DNA from: Cylindrodendrum hubeiense
Taxonomy: Eukaryota; Ascomycota; Sordariomycetes; Hypocreales; Nectriaceae
Assembly (NCBI GenBank): GCA_014621425.1
Contig: JAANBB010000227.1
Coordinates: 1 to 53,620, forward strand
Direction of reading: 5' to 3'
Length of the DNA: 53,620 nucleotides
Notes under the pieces: generated by a model
The model's database searches: none
What the model was told of the DNA's origin: nothing
Seen by the model: only the letters and a program-made list of their open reading frames with translations
Shown: positions 20,544 to 33,300 of the stretch, piece after piece
How positions within the stretch are numbered: position 1 is the stretch's first letter
Layout of the letters: every line of letters begins with the position of its first letter
Made by a program: the position numbers and the translations under genes

Positions 20544-23500
20544 TCAAGGTTTGAACAGTGTCCCGTCCAGCATCTGCTCTAAATCATCACACTCCCCGCT
20601 ATGCCGCACCATTGTATAGAACTGACCCTTGGCGTGATATAGTTTGGCTGGCGACCCAGCCTCAATCGCTCGACCCGCGCTAATGACAACTACCTTGTCG
20701 TAGTCGATAATCGTGCGTAGGCGGTGTGCGATCGTCACCAAGGTGCGGCCCTGAGTCTCGATGTTGTTAACATCTAGCTCCTTCCGTAGGATCGTCTGGA
20801 TACCCAAATCTGTTTGGTAGTCCATACTCGCCGTCGCTTCATCGAAAAGCATCAGCTTGCTGCGGCGCACCAGTGCACGCCCCAGAGACAGAACTTGCCG
20901 CTGGCCGTGGCTAAAATTTTGCCCCTGCGCTTGCACGATTGTATCCAATGATAGGCCGCTGGCAGCGTCGGCCACAGCGGCAAAAGTGCCATTGGCACCA
21001 TCGGCGCCGTCGCTATTGCTCTGCAGCAGAGGCGTGTTCTCCGTGGGATTGGGCTTGTTGTTCGTCTTGGCCACCTTGTTGTCCTCCATTCGGCCTTGGT
21101 GCTGAAACGAAGCTATGTTGGCGCACGACTCGATGACCTGCTTTAGTCGCGATGTGGGGATCTCGCCGGACGGATCGAGATTTGAGCCAACCGTGCCGTT
21201 GAACAGTGTGGCTTCTTGGGGGATGATAGTGAGCGCCTGCCGCAGCTTCTCACGCGGGATGGCAGTAATATCGACACCGTCGTAGAGAATTTTGCCCCTC
21301 ACGATGTTGGTAAGGCGAAGGAGGGAGAGGACGAGCTACATGGAAGGAGGCCATGTTAGTTTCGGCTCATACTGACAAATGACCCAGGGTATGAGACAAA
21401 GATCAAGTTCAACATACCGTGCTTTTCCCCGAGCCTGTCCGGCCGACAATCGCGACCCGCTCTCCAGCCTCGAATTTCAGGTTGATATCTTTGAGAATAT
21501 CCGGACCATCAGAGTCATATCGGATAGTTGCATTAAGAAATTCAATAGAGCCAGAGCGAGGCCAGTTGTTCGGGACGATGTACTCTTCGCGGTCTACCTC
21601 GACTTCACTTTCGTCTTTCGCGTCATCCGTCTTCTCCTCAGGCTCGATAGTCGCGTATTCCTTGACACGGTCGAACTATAGATTCGTCAGCGCTCGATCG
21701 CAACAGGCGACCTCCACAAAGCCACCTCAACCAGTAAAAATACTTACGCTCTGCAGCTCTACTTCAAGCTCATTCATGGTTCGCACCATGTACAGGATCG
21801 TGTCGCTCAGTCCCGTCGCATTGGTCAGAGAGAAGCCGACTAAGCCGGCCGCAATTGTATTAGCCTTGCCCACGGCAATGATGCCAGCGCATAGCGAAAC
21901 GAGTGCTGTAATGAAGTCGACACGCATCGCCACCCAGCGGTTTGAGTTGTAGTTAGCCTCACTCGCCCGCGAAAAGTCACGCAGCCGCTCCGCCAGCTTG
22001 TCGCCAAACACGCGTGCCATATTGTTACGCGCGCGGATAACTGCCAGGCCCGCCAGGCTGTCGCTAAACTGGGAGAATACGGGGCTCTGGCTCGAAGACA
22101 CGATGCGGCGGATCGTGACGACAGTGCGCGTGTACATCTCGCCAGCAATGACACCGACGAAGCATGTAATGAGACCAGGTAACATGAATATGGGCATGAT
22201 GGATGAAACAGCGCCAAGACGGGCGAAAAGCATCATGAACAACTCGAGGAATGCCTGTAGCATTCGTATCAACCAGGTGTCGAGGGAGTTCATGTCGCGG
22301 CTGAAGCGATTGACGACGCGGCCCACAGGCACATTCTTCCACCACGATAGCGACGCGTACATGACACTACGGATGCAAGCTTCGTGAAGTCGTTTAGCCG
22401 CAATCCAGCCACCATTAGAGTAAACGAGGAAGCTGAATGCCTCAACAAGCACTCCGCAGATAACAATGGCAACATAGATGCCAAGATAAAATGCAATGTT
22501 GACAGCTTCCTCGCGTGTGTAGCTGTTGACCCAGAGGGATAGCCAATAGGTCGTGGCAATCATGAACACGTTCGTGAGGGCGCTGGTGAGGAGCGCAAAG
22601 ACGGCATAAAGCGGTCCACCAAAATACAGCATGTACTTGAAAAACCCGAGTCGTGCAGCTCCGCCACTGGCCTTCATCTCATTAGCGATGTCGTCCTCTT
22701 TAATCTTGGCTGATGGTGGACTAGTGTTAGTGTCTTTCTTTGCATCATTCCCATTTGCACCGTTGTCAGGGGTTGGTGTTTCGGGCACAGTTTCCTCAGC
22801 TGTCTCCTCTTGCTCGAGCACCACCGGCTTGCGAACCACTCCAAGATTCTGCTCGGTGCTCTTGATCATGCCCTGGTCGACCGAAATCGCAAAGTCGGCC
22901 TGCGCTGAGACCCATGGCATCTGCGTAACTAGGATGGTCGTACGGCCTTTGAGCATATCACTGCAGAAGCAGTGCTTCCAGATGGCGGAAGCGGTCTTGG
23001 CGTCCAAAGCAGAAAAGGTATCGTCCAGCAGAAGCAAGGGAGCCTTGCTATACAGTGCCCTGGCCAATGCGACACGTGCCCTCTGGCCTCCGGACAGCAT
23101 TGTACCATTCTCTCCTACCTCAGTTTGGTCACCACTAGGGAGCTCGGCGAGGTCAAGACCTAGGCAACAAGCCTCCATCACCCTATCATAGCGGAGCTTC
23201 TCGAACTCGGAATGAAAAGTAATGTTATCACGGATCGTCTCACTCTGGAGCCAGGCTGTTTGCGACGCGTACGCAATGTCATCGGGTCTGGTAACGGAAC
23301 CGCTTTCGAGAATAGTCTCTCCAAGAAGTGAAAGTAAAATCGTAGTCTTACCACTGCCACTTGGACCAGTTATGACGTTAAGGCCCCCTTCGACGAACTC
23401 GAGCGATATGTCTTTGAGTATGAACGACGCCTTCTTGTGGCGACGGAACGTAGCATTCTTCAAACTTGCAGGGCCGACGGGGTGCTGTACCAGCGGAGTC

Positions 23501-25370
23501 GTGCTACTGAAGTACCTGTCGAGGCGATCTATCGATATCCATCCAGTGACGACGTTCCGAGAGAGGAATCCGACTGTGCCAATATTCTGTCTCATCGTCA
23601 TTATCAACGAGAGCGTGGTAAAGGCAATGGAGGCCGTAAGGGGCTTTTGCAGCACTCCAACGTAGAGACCAAATATCAGGACTAGAGCAATGATAGGGAT
23701 CAATTCGGTAACCATATGCATTAAAGTAACCAGTACTGTAGTTTGCCACAGGTACTTCTGCTCTGTGGCGCGCGCTTCTTGGATATGCTTGATCATAGAT
23801 TCTTCCCACGCAAAATACTTGACGGCCTTGATCGAAGTTAGGTACTCGTTAATCAAAGATATTCGTGAATCTTGCGCCTGTTTTACTTGGCGCTGCATGG
23901 TTCCCATCCGCTGTGCAATTATCGCTGGAACAGGAGCCATGAGAATCATGAAGGTTGTACCAACAAGAGAGGTCCAGCCAAGAAGCTTATAGAGTCCGAC
24001 AAAGCACAGTGTGATACCGACAGGAACGCCAGTAGAGACCTGAACAACGTCTCTTGCGCTAGTAATAGCATCGATGTCGCTGGCTATGAGGTTTGATAGC
24101 CGGCCAGTTGAGGTACTTTGCATACCCGGCTTCTTGTTGCCTTTGGTCTCGATATCGTTGAGCACATCCTCTTCTAGCTCTAGCGAATTCATAGCTCGGT
24201 GATATAACTCCTGAGTCATGCCCGATTTTATGCGGACGATCAACCGAGTAGACGTAAAGATGTACTGCTGAAAGCAGACGGTCCTAGACATAGGGCCAGC
24301 GAACATTAGGAACAACCAAATGCCGGGATTCATCAAGGCTTCGTCCGGGTTTTCGATATAGGCAAGGAGATGGTATAGGGCAAAGGGGGCAACGAGCTCG
24401 AGGGCGAAAGTCAAACTGATCCAAGTGCCCATTGCGATTAGCTCAGTTCTTTGGAATTTGAGAACTGTCCAGAGGGTCTTCTGTTTCATCTCGTCTCGTG
24501 CCCTCATTATATCTCTCAGCAGCTTTAATGGCTCATCATACCAAGGCAAACCGGGTAGGTCAGCCATTTCGACCGGCCCACGGGAGCCTTTCCATATGAG
24601 CGGAGTGAGCCATTCGAATGTGAAATAGTAGTTGAACAAGCTGCAAGACTCCTCTGGCGTTGGTTTGGCTTCTGGAGCGCGTGGATGGACATCCAACTCC
24701 ATGGAAGGCGGAATCCAAACGCGTGGTGTAACGAGAGCGATGACAATTGAAGCACCCAAACTCAGAATCGCGCCCATCACTGTCCTGTTTGATGTGTAGG
24801 ATGAATTGACCTGAAGCTGTGGCAGGATTTCGGCTGCCACAAAGATCAAAAATTCTCCAAACAGCAACAGGTGAATTTGATACAAGGCATGATGACGCCA
24901 TCTCATATTATCCACAAGGCGGACAAGGCCGAGAATGAATGTGTAGCCGATAAGGGCTACATCCATCCACTGTTCTTTGGTCTGGGTTGCTCCCATGATA
25001 AGAAGCGTCAGTGTGGCAGCTCGTGTCACCTGAGAACATATTTCATACACTAAGGGGATTTTGGAGCTTTTTGCATTAGGTTTCATGGCTGAAGGCTCAA
25101 ATTGGTCGGCTATTGCGAACAATGTCCAGAGCAAGGTCGAGATGATGAGTCCGGCCTGGAGGTAGCCGGCTTTGGCGAGCTGCTGGGCCTTGTCAATCCA
25201 CTCAATTTCATTATCGCTGCAATCTTGTCAACAATGCTCACTCCAGGTCATTCAATACAACATCCAAGTTCAGCTCACCTTGAAACCCCCATGGCGTGAA
25301 TTTGAGATGGTAGCCCATGGGACACCGGCATGGGAGATGTCGCTTCCCAAATGAGGGCCATAGACTGCAT
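20544..25370 (-). CDS. ABC transporter, ABCC (MRP) type full-length exporter
   Basis: Four exons (25370-25279, 25216-21748, 21675-21418, 21335-20544) give about 1,536 residues with the layout TMD0-like N-terminus, TMD1, NBD1, TMD2, NBD2. NBD1: Walker A GPSGSGKTT near residue 650, signature LSGGQRARVALARAL near 740, Walker B LLLLDDTFSALD near 760. Its switch position reads LVTQMPW, with Q where histidine is usual. NBD2: Walker A VGRTGSGKST near 1265, signature FSHGQRQVLSLGRAL near 1413, Walker B LMLFDEATASMD near 1438, and the H-loop TIAHRL. A linker (TDDAKDESEVEVDRE) precedes NBD2. The family exports conjugates, drugs or metabolites at plasma or vacuolar membranes. The first exon (MQSMALIWEATSP) is the least certain; the rest is firm. 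It is tandem with the laccase on the same strand. Confidence 0.92.
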
Positions 25371-26115
25371 CTTGGCGGTTTGGGCTCAAATTCAAGGCGA
25401 TGGTGAATAGAAATCGGATGCGAGTGATAAAAAGGCCGGTTGATCGAATATATGTACATCTTCCGGGTCAACGATCCAGCAAATCTAATCATGACTCGAT
25501 GACTCCACCGCAGCTCGCAATTGAACCGTGCAACCCTGTAGCGAGGACTCATTACTATGTTTTGCAGGTGCTATTCCTTTAAGTGTCATAAGCCTCCACT
25601 TCCGTATCTAGCCCCACAGAACCCTGGCAGATGCAGATGCTGATTGAAGTAGAGGAACATGTGGCAATCGCAACAGTTTTGAGCAATTCGATGTAGATCT
25701 TGGTAAAGCGAAGGGTGGATTGTACTTGTGCTACTACCTGATTTTGGGGGGCACTAGAGTACCTCTCAGCTGTTCATTTTTAACTGGTTGGACATCCCTG
25801 GAGTGATTAACTGGATGGTTACGACAGCCAAAGGGATAAATTGCGAGCTTCCTATCGCAGCTTTGCCCATCAGCAGACATGGAACTTTTGTGTGCCGTAA
25901 AGCCGAGCGCTAAAATCGCATTGTGGAAATTCAGGGGGGGTCAGGTGGGGGCGGTTGATACGGAGGTCTTGCAAGATTCGGCCTACAGACAGGGGGATCA
26001 GACCGGTCACCTTTTCGATTTGCCATGTTCTGTAAAATTACATCACTCCCCGGTGCGACCCGATATGCGTGTCCAGTTTCGACTTTCAAAATGAATACCA
26101 TACACTACTGGTTTT

Positions 26116-28422
26116 CTAAATCCCTGAGTCCTCTTGTGTAGCATTATTGTTCTTGTTGAATACAGTATAGTATGCACCCCAGTTAGCACATGTCTCAGAG
26201 TACTTGGACAAGATGCCGGACTTTTTAAACGCAGGTCCAATCTTATCTGGTGACTCGACGAATTGAAGAGCAAGTCCCCCACTAGCATGCCAAGCGATCT
26301 GTATACGTTAGCGAGTCCCAAATAAGATTTTGGGTTGAGGTACGTACGTGACAATGCATGAGCCAGACACCTGGATTGTTGACTACCAATTTATGTTAGA
26401 CTGATGTTGAAAGAACACAATTGGAAATAATGCTTACTTTGGAACGCAATAATCAGATATCCGTCAACTGGGAGCAATGCCACATCACGACGTGGCGGGT
26501 TGTTGAGTTCGAGTGTCACTTGACTAGCATTAAATTCCTCCTTGCCGGAAGCAAGAACGACAAAATCATGCCCATGAACGTGGATTGGATGAGCCACCGG
26601 TGCTTGAGTCTTGTAGATTTTATGCGTGGCGTTGTCGATAGAATCCTGGAATTTGCCTTCAATCAGGAAATAGACCCAGCTGTCATGCTTGTAATCCAAC
26701 TCCACAGGCTCGTATCCCTTGGGAAATTTGGGTTCTTTCCAACCCTTATCGGAGGCAATCTTGACCAGACTCAAACTGGGCTCGGACCAGTCCAAATAAA
26801 AGGATGAGTCCTTGAGCACCCATTTATGGAGGACTGAGTTTTGCTTGTATTCATCGGGATATCCGACTAAATGCACCTTGAATGAGTCTTTCTCGTAGTC
26901 AACATTGGCAGGGGGGTCGACTATTCGATGGACGATGGGCTTTAAGTTGAGACTCATCTCGTCGAGGCAACCATAGCAGACGTGCTGTTGATTTACTGGA
27001 GGAGTCCAAGGGATAGCCTTGGAAGACGGATCATAACGGATGATGCCGAGATTGGATCGGGTGCCACCATTAGCACAATCCCGAGCATGCATCCAAAAGT
27101 TCGTTTCACTGGCAGTCGTAGCATTGGCTGTGATAATGATGTCGTACCGCTGCCCTATGGCGATGTTGAGCATTGACGCAGGATACGGCTCGATAGGCAC
27201 AAAATCAGTGGCTACGACTGAAAAGTTGTGGTTGTCGATCCAGAATGTGGTGTGAGTTGATGTCCCAGTGTTCACGAGGCTCATTTTGTAAGTCTGGTTG
27301 GCTTCAAAGTTGAAAGACGTGAGAGTCGAGTTGCCGACACAAAGAGGATCAAAATCGTGGCAACAGTAATAGGTACCATTGCCGTTCATTAGCATGCTAT
27401 CTGGTGCTGATGGACGACCTGTAACATGCGATCAGCTTTGACCTGTCATTCTATAAGTTGACGGACCTTGGTATTCAAGCATGACCTGAGAGAAGGCAGT
27501 CTTGTGGAAGTGGTCAGTGATCAGTACAGGACCAAGATCAACATCATAGTTCATGCTGGTGGGTCCGTTGATTTTCAATGCTCCGACGAGTCCATCAGGG
27601 TCTTTTAACTGTTAGTATGAGAGGGCTATGAGGGGAGTTGGACATACATTGAAGACTAAAGTGACCTATTGTTATTAGCAAAAGTTACGTATGAGACGGC
27701 CAATACTTACTGTGATACCAGGAAGTTCCATATTGGGTGGCCTTCCAAACATATGTGAATTCTTCACCCGGCTTCTCTCATCAGCATTTGCAAGACCAAT
27801 ACTGGAAAGAACCTACTGGAATGGGGCATTCAGTTACTCCCGACACACCATCCATCCAATTGGTATTCAATTGTCGAATACCATGCCAATGGATAGAAGT
27901 TCCGTTGTAATTTGTGAGGTTGTTTCGGACGGTGATTTCTGCACATCGATCAGCACCATATGCCATAGCCACCACACTATACCCAGATATGAAATTTGAG
28001 CAGTATAACATACCAAAGGTATCTCCCCAATTACCCTCAAGTGTTGGTCCAGGATAGGTATTGTTGAATAGCATACATTGGACCAGATACCCATCGGGAG
28101 CTATCTCCTCGTTGGTAACGTACAAGATAAACTACTCATCATCAACTACATTAATCTCAACCATGGCACGAGAGACTGCACGAACCTTTCGGACTACCCC
28201 TTTTGGAGTTTTATACTCATAATCGGTTTCAATATCGAAGCCCTCAGACCAGCACCGTCGACTATCAGGGTTATTGCATGGACCATTGATAGAAGACGCA
28301 TCAAATACATCGACCACCAAACCGGCGTTTTTAACCGGAGGCGATTCAAATATAAAGCTGGTATGATCAGTAAACTCAGAGAACCCGAATAGGAACTGAG
28401 TAAGTCTCTTCAAGAATCCCAT
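26116..28422 (-). CDS. laccase / multicopper oxidase
   Basis: About eight or nine exons can be followed. Copper motifs in order: SIHWHGIRQ (first His pair, near 27880), SWYHSHF (spanning an intron near 27710), HPIHVHGHDFVVLA (near 26570) and HCHIAWHASGGL (split by an intron near 26350). The residue ten after the T1 cysteine is leucine, as in medium-potential ascomycete laccases. The C-terminus reads CANWGAYYTVF before a short tail. The reaction is four one-electron oxidations of phenols or related substrates with reduction of oxygen to water. The N-terminus (MGFLKRLTQFLFGF) is only weakly hydrophobic with no clear cleavage site, so secretion is uncertain; an upstream exon could have been missed. 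Exon 1 is 28422-28186 and exon 2 is 28131-28014. It is divergent from the glucan lyase gene. Confidence 0.9.
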
Positions 28423-30375
28423 CTGAGCTTCTCAATGGCGGCCAAGAAAACTTGTGTTATCTAGAAGTCTAGTAGAGGTGAGTAGAGTTAATATGAGATA
28501 ATCAGAGACTAAATAATCAAGAGTATTGTGGTGGCAAGTTGGGCTCAAGACACGATACCTGGTTAACGAGGCATTGATATAAGGCCTTGGATTCGCCGCA
28601 AACTATGAGCTTTATCTACTGTTACCCCACCCCGAACGAATCATGATATTATTAAGCCAACTGAAACCATTGACTCAGCCCAGCTGCGTCGAACTAGGCA
28701 TGTTCGGACTTGGGACAACCTGAACCAGAATTCCACACCTAACGAGGGTTCCAAATGAGTCATTTAATTGATAAGTTATGTAGGAGTCGTCACGTCTTTA
28801 TCGCAATAAAGACTGCATAGGAATGTGTTCGAAGTCTCGCCCATTAAAATTCAGTAATAGGTTCCTGATAAGAGTCAAGACATGAAGGGGGTCCAGTGGT
28901 GTTCAACGATGCCCCTCGACGTTGAACTGACCCGATCTGGCCCAACGCTAACAGCCTAGGCCTGGAGGCGTCTTGGAATCAGCCACACAGATGAATAGTG
29001 GAATCAAAATTCCATCGGCATAGATTATATATCGTTGTATCCTGTATTTAAGTTCAGATTACTCGTCGTATCAAGCTTCCGAGCGTTGTATCTTCCTCTC
29101 GATATAAAATCGATTATGAAAATCCTAAAACTTGCAATAGTTGGCACAACTGATCCCGTTAGCCTCGATTACTCCATTCTTCCAACCTATAGTAAGGTTG
29201 CTGCTCTGGCATTGAGGTGGATCTGGGGCGCGTAAAGATTCCGCACCAGGGCTGGCTGGACAACCCGTTCAAGTTACGCTGCACTCCATAACTTTCTCTC
29301 TAATCCTGAAATGTTTGAGACTCCATAGGGGAGGCACATTGAGTACGCACATTCAGGGGCGGCCAAGCCAGGCAAAAATGAGGTGGTGTGTTGAAGGTAT
29401 AGCAGGCCAATTGAGTCTTGCTGTTCTACTCTGACCTAAGACACAATTCTTTTAGTTCCTGGTACAAGTCGTGAGACAACCGCATACGATCCACAGTACA
29501 AAGCCACAAATTGAGACAAGTTAGAAAAGGCGCGCAGAGGGGTTATCCGTGTACCTCAAGAATTTAAGACATGAGCTGAATGCTGCTCTCGGCACCTTAC
29601 TGGACACTGAGCTGGCCTTGGAGCCCTCCCTCAACAACCTGTCTTAGGCTTTAGTACAGACGGGGCTGTCCGGCCGTGTCTTATAGTTTAGGTCCATTAT
29701 GTTCATTGGTTTGCGTTAAGTAAAGGAATTGAAATGCTTCAGCCGTATGATTTGATATAGTCTTATCGTCACGGTGGCGGCAGCTGAGGTATGAATACGT
29801 TGGATTATTCTCCATAACAAAGCGGGATCTAATCGCGAACGTCAATGAGACACGCTACTACTTTGACATGATATGTCGCCATGATCCTAATGTGATACAC
29901 ATTGCTCGTGGCGGCCCGTACCAGACGGTTGGTTTTGTCAATTTAATTACCACAGGCCTAGTATAATATTACAGAGTTATCGGTGTTGATGACAGTATTG
30001 TCTCAACCTCCCCGAATCTGAAAACAGCTGCATGGCGGAAAAAACACGATTGTCGTCTGATACTTGCGGCCCTCTCATTTCCCACCATTCTAAAGATATG
30101 CTAGATTCCACCATCATGGTGGATCAAGGAATCTTGTCGCCAGCCTCGAGCACGCCAGAGTAATGAGAGGCAAACCGATCGTAGAAGTTTAAGGAGTTGA
30201 AGCCGAATTCATTATATTCTCCCTCATTCCGAAGGAATGCTGCATTCCATCCTCATGGCGAGTCACGGAATTCGTTGATCAGTCTCGAGCTGAAGCCGAA
30301 GTCGATACTTAAAGCCTTATGACCCAGATAGTAATCGTGTGTTCCACACATCAATAATCAAGCATCTACAACATC
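28423..30375. promoter_or_regulatory. long divergent intergenic region, laccase / glucan lyase
   Basis: Nearly 2 kb separate the two divergent start codons. I see no gene. It contains an imperfect direct repeat close to the lyase start (separate entry) and a perfect inverted repeat, CCACCAT-C-ATGGTGG, at about 30109-30123. The second repeat copy has its own small inverted repeat, ATTCC-GAA-GGAAT, at about 30226-30238. Confidence 0.45.
30085..30289. repeat. imperfect 66-bp direct repeat upstream of glucan lyase
   Basis: Two segments, about 30085-30150 and 30224-30289, align with almost no gaps at roughly two-thirds identity and are 139 bases apart. Shared blocks include AATGCT/TATGCT, ATTCCA, TCATGG, GGAAT and a terminal CTCGAG. 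Copy 1 carries the inverted repeat CCACCAT-C-ATGGTGG, copy 2 carries ATTCC-GAA-GGAAT. The second copy ends about 86 bases before the start codon, so a regulatory role is plausible. No regulator is assigned. Confidence 0.55.
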
Positions 30376-33300
30376 ATGTCTGCTCCAAATGATCCACTGA
30401 ACTTTATCCCGGCGGATGTATTCTGCACCACGGTGCCCAGCTTCCACAAGCCGGGTCAGGTCATGAATGTTATATCCTCCGACTCGACAGACAGGAGTGA
30501 TCCGCTTCGATATGCCTCTCATGTCCTCCTCAAGGGTCCCGAACAGAATCCGGACACGCATTGTCTGGTTCAATTCGTGACACCGCAAATTTGGAGGATC
30601 AGATACAATCCAAAATTCTCCAATGTTGGTGAATATTCAGATGCAAACTCGTCAGTATTTGCTTCTTTTTACACTAAACATGTCTAATATATCATGAACA
30701 GGCGCACCATTGTGATGGACAGTTTTGCAAATCTTGTAGACTGCCTTCAGGAAGAATATCGAGAGACGAATGCTTGGAATGCGCATCCTGCCGGAAGCAA
30801 CTGGTCATGGAAGACATTGTTCGAGAAGCGGTCACCAGAGCACTGGGTCCTCAGCGTGAGAACATGCTTCACTTGCCTTTACGCCGCTAACTGGATTGTA
30901 GTCTGTCGAATACGAGGAACAGAAAGGAGAGGGTATCCCAAATACCCGCCTTCATTTCTTGGCATCTCCATTCCGCATCGTTGTACGTGTATCGTATTCA
31001 TGATCGAGTATCAAGCTAACATTTCATAGGCTACAAGAGTGCTCAAGCCATTGAAATCAAACCCCAGCTTCTTGAACTCCGTGGGAGTCCTCAATATCTC
31101 GGATTCTGAACATGTCATCTGGCAAACGACAGCTCACACCTTCTCGTATCAAAGTGACCCGAACATCGGAGTCATCAACAATGTGGTTCTTAAAATCAAC
31201 AAGCCGACTCCGGCCGAGTATCTCGGGTTCGGTGAACAAGGAGGACGAACCGTTTTGAAGAAGCCCACCTACATGAACTTTTTCTGTATGATCCTCCTCT
31301 CAGTGAGTGGTCCTCGCTAATAACGCCAGGCTATGACAATTTCAACTATACGAAGGTGTATGGCCAAGGAGCTTTAGATGCTAAAGAGCCACTGTAAGTT
31401 CTTTGAACACTGAATTTAAATATCAGCACTAATTTCCTAGATATCATTCCACTCCCTTTTACTTGGAGATGAACGGAACCCCGGCATATCAAAATGTCAC
31501 TGGTATTATGGTTGATAATTATTCGCAAGTTGCAATTGACCTTGGCAAAGGCGATTCTAATACTATCGGTGTGGCCACCCGATTTGGAACATTTGATGCT
31601 TATGTGATGACAGCGAATGACGTGCCAAGGATGATTTGGTAAGTATTTTCATGCTCATGATTTCCGTCACTAACATCCTTCAGGCAATTCACGTCAATCG
31701 TAGGACGACCGAAGCTCAAGCCACGATTTATTCTTGGTCACCATCAAGGATGTCAGTGGATCGATCCATAGATTAAAAGAATACTACGCTGACATATTCA
31801 GGCTATGGGTATAGTAGTAGTGCTACTGTCAATGGAATTGTAGACGGCTACCGCCAGTCAGGAATTCCCCTCGACGGAATGCATCTGGATGTCGACTTTC
31901 AGGTACTATTTCGCAAGCTTCAGGAGAATGTGACTGACCAATAAGGATCGTTATCGTACATTCACGGTGAATGGGATTAATTTTCCCAACGTCGGAGACT
32001 TTTTAAAGGCCCTCAAAAGTCGAGGAGTTAAAAGTTGCACCAACATCACGCCTATCTTAACCCTGCGCGAATCGGACAGTGACCAGTATCAAGTCTTGCG
32101 AGAATTCTGGGATTTGAATGATAAGCTTAACCCTGCTACAAAGTTAGTTCCATTATCATCCTAGATATGGCTACGCTAACAAGATCAGTCTTTTGGTGTG
32201 CGACAAAAGATACAGTGATGGATTGCCGCAGGAGACTCCCAGCTGCTCGGAATATGACGGTGGATACGCTCAGCCGGCATACAAGGATCCAAATAGCCTG
32301 AGTGACCGCATAACCTATAGTGATTATATCGGCGATCAAAGTTACAGAGATAATTACGTTTTTAAGGAATTGGATCAGAGTAAGCCACAAGGAAATTACG
32401 ACAGTGGATATCCTTTCCATGGAGGTGTTAGCTACGGCAAAGATCTTGGAACGGTGAGTGATCTTCTATAAGATGGCGTCATCATACTAACGATATAGCC
32501 GGGCTACTACCCCGATCTGAACCGCGCCGCAGCACGAGATAAATGGGGTCAGCAGTATCAGCAACTATTCGACGATGGCCTCGAATTTGTGTGGCAAGAC
32601 ATGACCACTCCGGCTGCAGGGGACTGCTACGGCGACATGCTTGGGTTTGAAAACTTGCATCCTGACCAATGAGCCGTTCTGATTGTTTGCAGCTTTCCAT
32701 CTAGACTGCTCATGTCCGATGATGCATACGATCAAGATGCAACTGTCAAGCCCCCAACCAAGACTGCTATTGAGCTGTGGGGTCTCTACTCGTATAACTT
32801 GCACAAGGCAACGTATCACGGCCTGAACAAGCTGAAGGGACGAGAGAATAAGCGCAACTTCATCATTGGTCGTGGCAGTCTGACAGGCATGCATCGATTT
32901 GCAGGCTTGTGGACCGGCGATAATGGCAGCTCCTGGGACTTTTGGCGAATCTCAGTGGCTCAAGTAATTGCTCTGGGATACAGTGGGATGACCATTGCTG
33001 GTGTTGACATGGGAGGTTTTACCTATGACCCTGAACAAGCGGGACTCCTCCCTCCGCATTGGTGTGATCCCGAACTTCTGATTCGATGGTATACAGGGGC
33101 ATTCCTTCTACCTTGGTATCGCAATCATTATAACCAGCACTTCGATACAAAGGTCTTCCAGGTAAGATTTTGTGTGGTTAATCTTTTTCATGATTCTATG
33201 CTCATCAGTGACAAGGAACCCTGGCAATATAATTACGCATTCGAGAAGTTTGGGAACCTGATCGATGACAAATTATACGGTCTTTATATGTCCGTTATGC

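Noticed and set aside
21419..21952. 177-residue plus-strand frame, and other long plus-strand frames to about 23.7 kb
   Set aside because: Antisense shadows of the ABC transporter; no domain, and the minus strand is clearly coding.
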